A stretch of 56,530 nucleotides of DNA, taken from positions 1-56,530 of the forward strand of contig JAKLPV010000114.1 in assembly GCA_022013685.1 (NCBI GenBank), written 5' to 3'. Made by a program: the position numbers and the translations under genes. How positions within the stretch are numbered: position 1 is the first letter of the stretch; each line of letters opens with the position of its first letter. The stretch comes from Anaerolineae bacterium. Lineage in GTDB: Bacteria > Chloroflexota > Anaerolineae > Anaerolineales > Villigracilaceae. This document shows positions 25,909-34,823 of the stretch, in pieces. Under the pieces are notes generated by a model. It was given only the letters and a program-made list of their open reading frames with translations. It had not been told where the DNA came from and ran no database searches.

Positions 25909-27744
25909 ATGACTATGAATGCTAATAAAAATGGAACACAATCTGCGCGAAGTTTGACCGTGACCCTGGCGATTGCCTTTTTTACATTGAGCGTGGTGTC
26001 TCTGCTGGTAATCGGCAGCCTGGCGATTTTTGCCAACTATCGAAGCCTTCAAAGGGAAACAGCTGCCGAACTGGAACTCATTGCGCTGAACGCCAGCAAA
26101 ACTGTAGCGGGTTCCATCCAGGAGAAATTCAGCATTCTGGAAACCGCGGTCGATATTAGCAATCCGGTCACGGCAGATCCAACCACCCGGCGGGAGCTAC
26201 TTGGAAGCCTGCCAGGGTTGGAGCCGGCTTTCCGTCAAACAGCTTTGCTAAATGAAACTGGCCGCCCAATGGCAGGCGGTTCCCGGCTTTCGTCTTCATT
26301 GTCGCCTCAATTCGAAGAAAAACTCCAGGAAGAAACCCTGGTCAGCCTGCCCAGGGCCGGGCAGCGTTATATCAGTCCGGTCTATTTCGATGATTTGACC
26401 AGCGAGCCCCTGACAGTCATTGCCGTACCTGTCCAGGACATCTTCGGTGATTTCCAGGGCGTCCTGGCCGCAGAACTCAACCTGAAATTCATGTGGGACC
26501 TGGTCGACCAACTCCTGGTCGGTGAAACAGGCTATGTTTATGTGGTGGATAACCAGGGCGCTTTGATTGCTTTCCGGGATACATCCCGCGTATTGCGCGG
26601 TGAAAATGTCGGTCAAATCTTCGAAGTCTCCGAGTTTGTAAAAAATCCAACCGCTGCAACTGATGTTACCCAGGAGGTTGAGTCTTATCCGGGCCTGTTG
26701 GGCGAAAGCGTCGTGGGAACCTATGTTCCTCTTGGCGCGCCGCAATGGGCGGTGCTAACTGAGCTGCCAACAGCAGAGGCCAATCGAGGGATCGTTACTT
26801 TCTTTATAGCGTCGATTGCGGCAATCCTGGGCTTCGCTGTTCTTTCGGGAGCGGCCGGCGTTGTTTTAGCCCGTAACCTGGCAGCTCCCCTGGTTCATCT
26901 TTCGCAGGTTGCAACCCAACTGGCAGATGGCGACCTCACCGCTGAAGCCGAGGTTTCTGGCGCTACCGAAATTGCGCAAGTAGCATCAACGTTCAACACC
27001 ATGGCACTTCGTTTGCGCGACCTGATCGGTTCGCTCGAACAACGGGTAACAGAGCGCACCAAAGACCTGGCAACGGTGGCTGAAGTGGGCACCGCCATTG
27101 CGACCATTTTGGAAACCGATAGGCTCTTGCAAGCAGTGGTGGAGCTTACCAAAGATCGTTTCAACTTGTACCATTCCCATATCTATCTATTGGATGAATC
27201 GGGTGAAAACCTGGTTTTGGCTGCTGGCGCGGGCGAACCTGGGCGCCAAATGAAAGATCAAGGACTCTTCATCCCGCTTGACCGCGAACAATCATTGGTG
27301 GCGCGCGCGGCGCGTGAACACCAGGGTGTGACGGTCAACGATGTGACCAAAGCGCCGGACTTTCTGCCCAACCCGCTCTTGCCGGATACGCGTTCCGAGC
27401 TGGCCGTGCCAATGATCGTCGGTGGAAATTTGATCGGTGTTTTCGATGTGCAATCTGATCAGGTGGGCCGCTTCACAAATTCAGATATCAGCATCCAGAC
27501 TACGCTCGCGGCGCAGGTAGCCACTTCCATTCAAAACGTGCGCTCGTTTGAACAGGCCAAATCACAGGCAGATCTGGAATCGCTCTCCAGCGCCATCGGC
27601 CAGAAGATCCAGCGCACCACCAGCGTGGAAGAAGCCATGCAGACCGCCATCCGTGAAGTTGGGCTGGCGCTCGGTGCAACGCGGGTTAGCGCCAATATCG
27701 GAACAAACCGCCAGCCTGACGGCGATGAAACCAGCCTTAATTAA
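25909..27744 (+). CDS. Kinase-less membrane sensor dCache-HAMP-GAF, cassette copy 2
   Basis: A 611-residue paralogue of the sensor at 22493 without the PAS domain. It has the same MTMNANKNGTQ start, two membrane helices around a dCache domain (GETGYVYVVDNQGALIAFRD), HAMP (about 320-385), and a GAF domain with PLDREQSLVARAAREHQGVTVNDV and SELAVPMIVGG. The tail IGQKIQRTTSVEEAMQ matches the tails of the other two sensors. No catalytic output domain is present. It is followed after 47 bases by a third sensor. It probably forms a receptor unit with the lipoprotein at 24785. Confidence 0.88.
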   Translation: MTMNANKNGTQSARSLTVTLAIAFFTLSVVSLLVIGSLAIFANYRSLQRETAAELELIALNASKTVAGSIQEKFSILETAVDISNPVTADPTTRRELLGSLPGLEPAFRQTALLNETGRPMAGGSRLSSSLSPQFEEKLQEETLVSLPRAGQRYISPVYFDDLTSEPLTVIAVPVQDIFGDFQGVLAAELNLKFMWDLVDQLLVGETGYVYVVDNQGALIAFRDTSRVLRGENVGQIFEVSEFVKNPTAATDVTQEVESYPGLLGESVVGTYVPLGAPQWAVLTELPTAEANRGIVTFFIASIAAILGFAVLSGAAGVVLARNLAAPLVHLSQVATQLADGDLTAEAEVSGATEIAQVASTFNTMALRLRDLIGSLEQRVTERTKDLATVAEVGTAIATILETDRLLQAVVELTKDRFNLYHSHIYLLDESGENLVLAAGAGEPGRQMKDQGLFIPLDREQSLVARAAREHQGVTVNDVTKAPDFLPNPLLPDTRSELAVPMIVGGNLIGVFDVQSDQVGRFTNSDISIQTTLAAQVATSIQNVRSFEQAKSQADLESLSSAIGQKIQRTTSVEEAMQTAIREVGLALGATRVSANIGTNRQPDGDETSLN

Positions 27745-27791
27745 GACAGCCGGCAGAAAGAGTTCTGCTGAAGTAAAGAAGCGAGGTCACG

Positions 27792-30700
27792 ATGAGTGAA
27801 CAATATAACGCCAAAAACAATGGTGTAACCGAAGAAGAAAGGCAAAAGCAGCGCGGTTTGTGGGCAGCGGGCATCTTTACGGCTGTGAACGCGGCCTTTA
27901 TGCTCATTTCGATCTATGCGGTCATTCGGCAGCAAGGCCAGTTTAATATCGAAGATGCCATCCTGGTGCCAACCACCGTCATACTAACCATCAGTAGTCT
28001 CTTGGGCTACTTTTTGATCCGCCAGGGGCGTTACAAGGCGGGCAGCGAACTGCTGTTCATTGTCATGATGATTACACCTATCATGGGTACGCTGCTGCTC
28101 TCCAATATCTTTTGGGTCGCTGTTGCGTATTCGGTGATTTTTTCTGCGGTATTGTATAACTGGGTTTTACTCAAGAGTTCCAGGCTGCGCGCCCGGGTCG
28201 CGCTTGTGCTGCTGGCCTTGGTTTTGACTGGCATCGAGCTCTGGAATCCGGGCTTTCGCGGTGTTGCAAATGAAACGGCTGCTATAGCTCCTTTTATGAT
28301 TGGCCTTGCCACAGTGATTTTGCTGGTATCCATAGTCCGCCAGGCCTGGGGCACAATCAACTTATCCATCGCCAATCGCCTGACTGCATTGGTGCTGGTT
28401 GTAACCGTCCCGTTTCTTATTGCTCTCACCGCTGCTATCACTATCCAGGCAGGGAGCCAGATCGAAGCGCAGGCCTTGCATAACTTGCAGCAGAATAATC
28501 AGTCCCTTGCCACTAATGTTTCCACCTGGCTGGAACAGCATGTTCGCACGACAAAAGAAATGTCCATGCTACCTGATATCACCAGTATGAACGCCGCGCG
28601 CCAGAAAGCCACTTTGAAGGTGATTGCCAGCGCGCACCCAAATCTATTCTTGGTTCACACTACTAATACAAATGGCATAAACGTGGCCCGCAATGATGAT
28701 GCCGACCTAATAGATTACAATGACCGCGCTTGGTTTCTAGGAGCAAAGGGCGGGGCACCAATCACATTCGAAGCGCTCATCAGCCGCACCATTGGCAAGC
28801 CTGCCCTCAATATGTCCACACCCATCTATGATAGGTTTGGGGAGATCGTGGGCGTGGCATCTATCGTTAGCGAATTGAGCGAAATCAGCAAGGATGTTCT
28901 TGACATTGAAGAAGGTGGTGGAATCACCTATATTGTTGATGCAAACAACCGCGTCGTTGCCCACCCAGATCCCACTTATACTGACGGAGAACTGCGTGAC
29001 TTAAGCGCCTACCCGCCAGTTGCCGCCCTGCGCGAAGGAAAGATCGGGCAGCTTATTTTTACAGATGAAAACAACGTTACCTGGATAGCCTATGCGGACA
29101 GATTGGATAACGGTTGGGGGATCTTCGCCCAACAGCCCCAAGCTGAACTGCTTGCGCCTGTCCGCCAATTCCAAACCACTGCAACGATATTGATTTTAAT
29201 TGTTTCGGCCATCATGTCTGTTTTGGCCTGGCTTACTGTTCGACGAAGCATCCAACCGATTGGCGCACTGACCACAACTGTCTCCGCCATTGCGGGGGGT
29301 GACTTGAACCGAATTGCAGAAGTCAAAAGCCAGGATGAAATCGGCGTATTGGCTTCTACCTTCAACTTGATGACCGCCCAACTGCGCGAGGCCTTTGGTA
29401 CCCTTGAACAGCGCGTGGCAGATCGTACCCGCAACCTTGAACTGGCCGCAGAAGTCGGACGCACCGTTTCGCAAGTGCGCGCGCTCGACATTATGTTAAC
29501 CGACGCCGCCGAACTCATCCGCAAACAATTTGACCTGTACTACGTGCAAGTTTATTTGACCGACCCCAGCCAGACGAACCTGGTACTGCAAGCTGGCACA
29601 GGCGCTGTCGGCGCGGAGTTGATTGGGCGCGGCCACCGCTTGCCGTTGACTACGGCTTCCATCAACGGGCGCGCAGCCATCGAGAAAAAATCCATGGTGA
29701 TCGCAGACACCGCTGCCAGCGCCGCCTTCAAGCCCAATCCCCTGCTGCCCGCTACCCGTTCTGAAATGGCTGTGCCTTTGCTGATTGGCGACAGGGTGGT
29801 GGGTGTGCTGGATATGCAAAGTGAACATGCAGGTTCATTAAGTGATGATGGTTTACCCGCCTTTGAAGCCCTGGCCGGGCAGTTGGCTATTGCCATTCAA
29901 AATGCCACCATCCTGGCAGAGGTGGAAAAAGCCCGTGCTGAAGTTGAATCTCAGTCTCGCCGTCTGACACGCGCCAATTGGGCTGAATACATGGACGCCA
30001 TCCATCAGCCTGAAGAACTAGGGTTTGTGTTCAAGAAAAACATGCTCGCCCCGCTGACCCACGAAGAGCCAGAACAAAAAGAAGATGCCTTTGTTGCATC
30101 CATCGCCGTTACAGGCGAGGCGCTTGGCAACCTGGTTGTGGAAATTGAAGGCCAGTCGCCAATTGCCCGGGTTGAAGAATTGGTCAATACAGTTGCGCGT
30201 CAGATCTCACAACAAGTCGAGAACCTGCGCCTATTAGAGACCGCTGAACGCTACCGCTTCGAAGCCGAAGAATCAGCGCGCCGCCTGACTCGTGAAGGTT
30301 GGGAAGAGTACTTCAACACCAAGTCTGACCAAAGCCTGAGTTACTTGTATGACTTGAAAGAAGTTAAGGCGTATCAACCTGGCGATTCTGACATCTCTGC
30401 TGCGTTTTCCGTTCCCATCAAAGTTGGCGACGAAACCATCGGCAAATTGGCTGTGCTTGGGATTGAATCCCCCGATCCTGAAATGCTGGCCCTTGTCAAT
30501 GCCATTTCGGGCCGGTTGAGCGAACATGTCGAAGGTTTGCGCCTGCTCGAAGAAACCCAACTCGGTCAGGTGGAATTGACCAAGCGCGCCCGCCAGCTTG
30601 CGGCTGTTTCCCAGATCAGCACCCTTTCCTCGCGCGAGTTGGATATTCAAAAAATGCTTGCGACGGTGGTGCAGATGACCCAGCGCCAGTTTGGCTTGTA

Positions 30701-31256
30701 CCACGCCCACGTCTTTACCTATAATGAACATGCTGGTCACCTTGAGATTGCCGCCTGTGGCTGGCAGGAAGGCAACGAACACGAAGGCTCTCACGAAACA
30801 ACGATTATTCCATTAGACCAGGAACAATCGTTGGTAGCGCGCGCGGCCCGAAGCCGACAACCTGTTGTCATCAATGATGTGCGCGCCGAACCAGACTGGC
30901 TGCCCAATCCCTTGCTGCCAGGCACGGCATCCGAACTGGCTGTCCCGCTAGTGATTGGTGATGAAGTGCTGGGTGTGTTGGATGTACAGTCAGACCAGCG
31001 TAATGCCTTTAGTGATGAGGACATCAACATCCAGGCCACCCTGGCCGCCCAGGTTGCGACCGCCTTGCAAAATGCGCGTTCCTTCTCGCGCGCCCAACGC
31101 CAGGCCGAACGCGAAGCAATGCTCAATGCCATCAGCCAGAAAATTCAAAGCGCGACATCAGTCGAGGCTGTCTTGCAAATTGCCGCCCGCGAGTTGGGCC
31201 ATGCCCTGGGCGCACCGCGCACAATCGCTCAACTAAGCATGAAAGATAACAAGTAA
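27792..31256 (+). CDS. Large kinase-less membrane sensor with polytopic N-terminus, dCache, HAMP, two GAFs and two RRLTR-W repeats
   Basis: An 1154-residue receptor. About six or seven membrane helices occupy residues 20-220, a dCache-type sensor domain lies at about 235-455 (with GITYIVDANNRVVAHPDPTY), a helix at about 458-478, HAMP at about 480-545 and the first GAF domain at about 548-705. Two copies of a roughly 105-residue module follow, starting with SRRLTRANWAEY (about 713) and ARRLTREGWEEY (about 817). A second GAF (about 925-1100) and the shared tail ISQKIQSATSVEAVLQI end the protein. No kinase or other enzyme domain is visible. The module also occurs in the kinase encoded 27 bases downstream, which points to physical pairing of the two. 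Confidence 0.85.
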   Translation: MSEQYNAKNNGVTEEERQKQRGLWAAGIFTAVNAAFMLISIYAVIRQQGQFNIEDAILVPTTVILTISSLLGYFLIRQGRYKAGSELLFIVMMITPIMGTLLLSNIFWVAVAYSVIFSAVLYNWVLLKSSRLRARVALVLLALVLTGIELWNPGFRGVANETAAIAPFMIGLATVILLVSIVRQAWGTINLSIANRLTALVLVVTVPFLIALTAAITIQAGSQIEAQALHNLQQNNQSLATNVSTWLEQHVRTTKEMSMLPDITSMNAARQKATLKVIASAHPNLFLVHTTNTNGINVARNDDADLIDYNDRAWFLGAKGGAPITFEALISRTIGKPALNMSTPIYDRFGEIVGVASIVSELSEISKDVLDIEEGGGITYIVDANNRVVAHPDPTYTDGELRDLSAYPPVAALREGKIGQLIFTDENNVTWIAYADRLDNGWGIFAQQPQAELLAPVRQFQTTATILILIVSAIMSVLAWLTVRRSIQPIGALTTTVSAIAGGDLNRIAEVKSQDEIGVLASTFNLMTAQLREAFGTLEQRVADRTRNLELAAEVGRTVSQVRALDIMLTDAAELIRKQFDLYYVQVYLTDPSQTNLVLQAGTGAVGAELIGRGHRLPLTTASINGRAAIEKKSMVIADTAASAAFKPNPLLPATRSEMAVPLLIGDRVVGVLDMQSEHAGSLSDDGLPAFEALAGQLAIAIQNATILAEVEKARAEVESQSRRLTRANWAEYMDAIHQPEELGFVFKKNMLAPLTHEEPEQKEDAFVASIAVTGEALGNLVVEIEGQSPIARVEELVNTVARQISQQVENLRLLETAERYRFEAEESARRLTREGWEEYFNTKSDQSLSYLYDLKEVKAYQPGDSDISAAFSVPIKVGDETIGKLAVLGIESPDPEMLALVNAISGRLSEHVEGLRLLEETQLGQVELTKRARQLAAVSQISTLSSRELDIQKMLATVVQMTQRQFGLYHAHVFTYNEHAGHLEIAACGWQEGNEHEGSHETTIIPLDQEQSLVARAARSRQPVVINDVRAEPDWLPNPLLPGTASELAVPLVIGDEVLGVLDVQSDQRNAFSDEDINIQATLAAQVATALQNARSFSRAQRQAEREAMLNAISQKIQSATSVEAVLQIAARELGHALGAPRTIAQLSMKDNK

Positions 31257-31283
31257 GCGGGCAGGCCAGGAGAATCTTTACTC

Positions 31284-33164
31284 ATGCCTAACGAAAAATT
31301 CCAAAAGCGGATCCAAGCGCTGTTCTCAGATATCGAACAGCTTGCGACCCAACCTCAGCTTGATGCTGCCGTCATGCGCCGCGAGTTGGAATCACTGCGG
31401 GCGCGAGTGACTGATCTCGAGGCGCAAGTCTTGCAGAGCCAGGTTGAAGAGCTTGATGACGCACAAGCGCAACAAACCATACCGGCAGACCAGCCCGCAA
31501 AGATAAAACCGTCTGCTCCCATCATCTATGAAAAAGAGCAAGTCGGCTATGCCTATACTGCGGATCGGATCGAGACTCTAAAGTCAGCCAATATTTCTGG
31601 CTTGGATGCGAACCAGGTCCTGCTCGCCCCGTTGACCGAAACCGGCAAACCAATTGGTTCGATGCTGGTTGAACCTCCCGCAGATGGAAACTGGTCATCT
31701 GACGAGGCCGAACTGACCGAGGCGGTAGCCCGACAGGTATCCTTGCAGATCCAGAACTTACGCCTGCTGGCCGCAGCCGAGCGAGCACGCGCAGAAGCCC
31801 AGTCGGCTACCCGCCGTTTTGCGCATGAAAGCTGGGAATCATTCCTGGATGCGATCCAGCAAAGTGAACGCATCGGATATGTTTATGATCAGGATGGGGT
31901 CGTACCTTATAGCGAACCATTGCTGGCAGATACTGATTTTAATCAAACCGTGTCCGTGTTGGATGAGCATATTGGCAGGCTTTCACTAAAACCCAGCCCG
32001 GGCAGCCCGCTTACAGAAGATGACAAGGCCATGGTGGCCGCAGTTGCGCGCCAATTGGGACAACAGGTTGAAAACCTGCGTCTGCTGGCGGATGCCTCGC
32101 GCGCCCGCGCCGAAGCCGAAGAAGCCACCCGCCGCATGTCTCGCGACAGTTGGAAAGCTTACGCAGAAGATAAAGAAGAATCTTCTCTCGGATTCGTTTA
32201 CGATTCCGTCCAGGTGAAACCACTGACACAAAAGCCGGAAGAGTTCAGCATTTCCCATCCGCTAATGGTACGCGGGCAACCAATTGGTGAATTGGCTGCT
32301 ATTGGGTTGAGTGATGTCTCCCCTGAAGTGTCAGACTTGTTGGCAGCGATCGCGGCCCAGACCAGTGTCCATCTCGAGGCCTTGCGTCTTACTGAAGAGC
32401 TTCAAAAGCGCGCCGCCGAACTGCAGGAACTCGACCGTTTGAAATCATCCTTCCTGGCAAACATGAGTCATGAATTGCGCACACCGCTCAACTCCATTCT
32501 CGGGTTTTCAGATGTCATTCTGGAAGGAATCGATGGCCCGCTCACTGAATATATGGAAAACGACCTGCGGTTGATTCAGAAGAACGGCCAACACCTGCTG
32601 CACTTGATCAACGATGTGCTCGATATGGCGAAGATCGAATCCGGGCGCATGAATTTGCATCTTGAAAAATTCAAAGTCCACGAAGTATTTGATGAAGTTG
32701 CCAGCATCACCTCGACTCTGGCCAGCGAAAAGAATCTGGCCCTGTTCGTCGAACCAGATTCAGATGCCGGCGCAGAAATCTTTGCTGATGTAACCCGAAT
32801 GCGCCAAGTGATTATTAACCTGGTCAATAATGCCATCAAATTTACAGAAAAAGGCAAAATAAGCATGCGGGTTGACCGGCTTGGTGCAGATAAGGTGTTG
32901 CTCAGGATTAAAGATACAGGTATTGGTATTCCACCAGACCACATCGAAACCGTTTTTCAGGAATTCTCTCAAGTTGACACATCAACCACACGAAAAGTGG
33001 GTGGAACCGGCCTGGGACTTCCTATTAGCCGCCGTCTAATCGAGATGCACGGGGGGCGCATGTGGGCTGAAAGTACCGGCATCGATGGCGAAGGCTCCGC
33101 GTTTTTCGTCGAGTTGTGGATCAACACAGAAGTTAGTGAAAACGTAGAAAAAACGGTGAAGTAA
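31284..33164 (+). CDS. Soluble histidine kinase with three repeated GAF-like modules
   Basis: A 626-residue kinase without membrane helices. An N-terminal coiled coil (1-60) is followed by one partial and two full copies of the repeat module (about 78-170, 165-275, 272-380), with TRRFAHESWESF and TRRMSRDSWKAY helices and YVYD/FVYD strands. The HisKA domain has its histidine in ANMSHELRTPLNSILGFSD near residue 395. The ATPase domain has NLVNNAIKFTEKG, DTGIGIPPDH and GGTGLGLPISRRL. AGGAGA precedes the start. The stop codon is separated by one base from the start of the PLP-enzyme/receiver fusion, which makes that receiver the likely phosphate acceptor. Its input probably comes from the kinase-less sensors upstream. 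Confidence 0.9.
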   Translation: MPNEKFQKRIQALFSDIEQLATQPQLDAAVMRRELESLRARVTDLEAQVLQSQVEELDDAQAQQTIPADQPAKIKPSAPIIYEKEQVGYAYTADRIETLKSANISGLDANQVLLAPLTETGKPIGSMLVEPPADGNWSSDEAELTEAVARQVSLQIQNLRLLAAAERARAEAQSATRRFAHESWESFLDAIQQSERIGYVYDQDGVVPYSEPLLADTDFNQTVSVLDEHIGRLSLKPSPGSPLTEDDKAMVAAVARQLGQQVENLRLLADASRARAEAEEATRRMSRDSWKAYAEDKEESSLGFVYDSVQVKPLTQKPEEFSISHPLMVRGQPIGELAAIGLSDVSPEVSDLLAAIAAQTSVHLEALRLTEELQKRAAELQELDRLKSSFLANMSHELRTPLNSILGFSDVILEGIDGPLTEYMENDLRLIQKNGQHLLHLINDVLDMAKIESGRMNLHLEKFKVHEVFDEVASITSTLASEKNLALFVEPDSDAGAEIFADVTRMRQVIINLVNNAIKFTEKGKISMRVDRLGADKVLLRIKDTGIGIPPDHIETVFQEFSQVDTSTTRKVGGTGLGLPISRRLIEMHGGRMWAESTGIDGEGSAFFVELWINTEVSENVEKTVK

Positions 33165-33165
33165 C

Positions 33166-34821
33166 ATGGCCATCCCCCAATTTTTAGAGTGCGCTATTTG
33201 CGGTCATCAACAGCCCTACAAACCCTTTGTTCCGGCAGTTTGTGATCAATGTCAATCACATTGGCTCGAAGCGCGCTATGACTACAACGCTTTCAAACGC
33301 GAGATTTTACGCGGCCTGCCTGGCCGTCCACTAAACTTGTGGCGCTATCAAGATATTTTGCCCCTGGACAATTCTACGGCCATTGATTTCTATCCGGCAG
33401 GCGGCACACCACTCTGGCTCTCCCAGCGATATGCCACCGCTCTCGGGCATGATAAGGTTTACATCAAAGATGAAAGATATGGCCCAACCAGTTCCTTCAA
33501 AGACAGGCAGGCAGCGGTCGCGGTAGCGGCCATGCTCGAAGGCGGCGTAAAAGAAGCCGTGATCGCCTCAACCGGCAACGCCGCGGTCGCTTACGCGGCA
33601 GCCTGCGCCCGTGCCGGGATCAAACTCTGGGTGTTTATGACCAGCCTTGTGCCCCAGGAAAAACTACGCGAAGCAGCGCTGTTTGGCGCCGAGGTAATTC
33701 GCGTCAGCGGCAACTATGATCAGACCAAACAGATTGCGTCCCAGTTTGCCCAGCGCCGCCACTTATTGCTTGACCGCGGCGCAAGCTCCGTCCCGGCGCG
33801 CGAATCAATGAAAACCATCGCTTATGAGATTGTCGAACAACTCGGCTGGCGCGCGCCTGATTGGTATGTTCAAGCTGTCAGTGGCGGGCTTGGCCCACTT
33901 GGGGTTTACCAGGGCTTCAAAGAAATGCTCGCCATGGGGCTGATTGACCGTGTACCCAAGCTGGCAATCATTCAAGCCGAAGGTTGTTCGCCGATGGTTA
34001 AGGCCTTCAAAGCGGGCAAGGATGTGGCCGAACCGGTGGTTCCAGATACCTGCATCATCATTCTCTCCACCGGCGACCCTGGAAAAGCCTACACCTACCT
34101 TTGGAATCTCACCAGTCAGTTTGGCGGTACAATGGAAGCCGTAACAGATGCTGAGGCTTTTTCCGCCATGCGCGCCCTGGCAAAAAGCGAAGGAATGGCT
34201 GTGGAACCGGCAACAGCAGTGGCATTCGCTGGTCTCGAAAAAATGCTAAGAGAAGGCGTTATTGGTGCAGATGAAACAGTGGTTGTTAATTGCACCGGGC
34301 ACACCTTCCCGGTTGAAAAGCATGTCCTGGGCGACCAATGGGCCGTGGATGTTCACTTGAGCGAGGGCCAGACCCCCGCGCCACACGAAGGCTTGCAAGC
34401 CGCACTCGAAAACCTGGACGAAAAAGCTACCACCGTTTTATTGATCGATGACAATGATGATGACGCCCTGCTCATCCGGCGCTTACTGGAAGCCCGCAAA
34501 GCTTACCGCGTTTATCACGCCAAAGATGGCTGGGAGGGTCTCTCGCAAGCCCGCCAAAAACTGCCTGACTTGATCGTGACCGACCTGACCATGCCCGGTA
34601 TCGATGGATTTGGCTTGGTTGAAGAGCTTAAACTTGACCCGCGCACCCGAAACATTCCAATTGTCGTGGTCAGCGCCAAGGACATTACCACCGAGGAACG
34701 CAAGCGTTTGAACGGTCATATCCAGGCGGTATACCAAAAAGGTTCGCTTCCGCCGCGCAAATTTGTCGAACAGGTGGTACACACGATTGAAGATGAAAAG
34801 GGCGAAGACAAAAGAGGTTAG
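33166..34821 (+). CDS. Threonine-synthase-like PLP enzyme fused to a response-regulator receiver
   Basis: A 551-residue fusion. A zinc ribbon (C9-x2-C12, C26-x2-C29) precedes a fold-type II PLP enzyme with the PLP lysine K112 in SSFKDRQ, the cofactor-ring/substrate loop S135-T-G-N, and the phosphate loop GGLGPLG from about 240. Size and order match threonine synthase and related lyases (about 400 residues). Residues of about 420-545 form a receiver: VLLIDDNDDD, phosphoacceptor D473 in VTDLTMPGIDG and lysine in YQKGS. All visible catalytic residues are intact, so phosphorylation might control amino-acid metabolism directly, or the enzyme half might be a sensor. Only one base separates it from the upstream kinase gene. 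The reaction (O-phosphohomoserine to threonine, or a dehydratase/cysteate-type reaction) is unproven. Confidence 0.85.
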   Translation: MAIPQFLECAICGHQQPYKPFVPAVCDQCQSHWLEARYDYNAFKREILRGLPGRPLNLWRYQDILPLDNSTAIDFYPAGGTPLWLSQRYATALGHDKVYIKDERYGPTSSFKDRQAAVAVAAMLEGGVKEAVIASTGNAAVAYAAACARAGIKLWVFMTSLVPQEKLREAALFGAEVIRVSGNYDQTKQIASQFAQRRHLLLDRGASSVPARESMKTIAYEIVEQLGWRAPDWYVQAVSGGLGPLGVYQGFKEMLAMGLIDRVPKLAIIQAEGCSPMVKAFKAGKDVAEPVVPDTCIIILSTGDPGKAYTYLWNLTSQFGGTMEAVTDAEAFSAMRALAKSEGMAVEPATAVAFAGLEKMLREGVIGADETVVVNCTGHTFPVEKHVLGDQWAVDVHLSEGQTPAPHEGLQAALENLDEKATTVLLIDDNDDDALLIRRLLEARKAYRVYHAKDGWEGLSQARQKLPDLIVTDLTMPGIDGFGLVEELKLDPRTRNIPIVVVSAKDITTEERKRLNGHIQAVYQKGSLPPRKFVEQVVHTIEDEKGEDKRG

Positions 34822-34823
34822 CC

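Noticed and set aside
28031..29524. Minus-strand open frames opposite the large sensor gene
   Set aside because: They are short, overlap each other and lack motifs or ribosome sites; shadows of the plus-strand gene.
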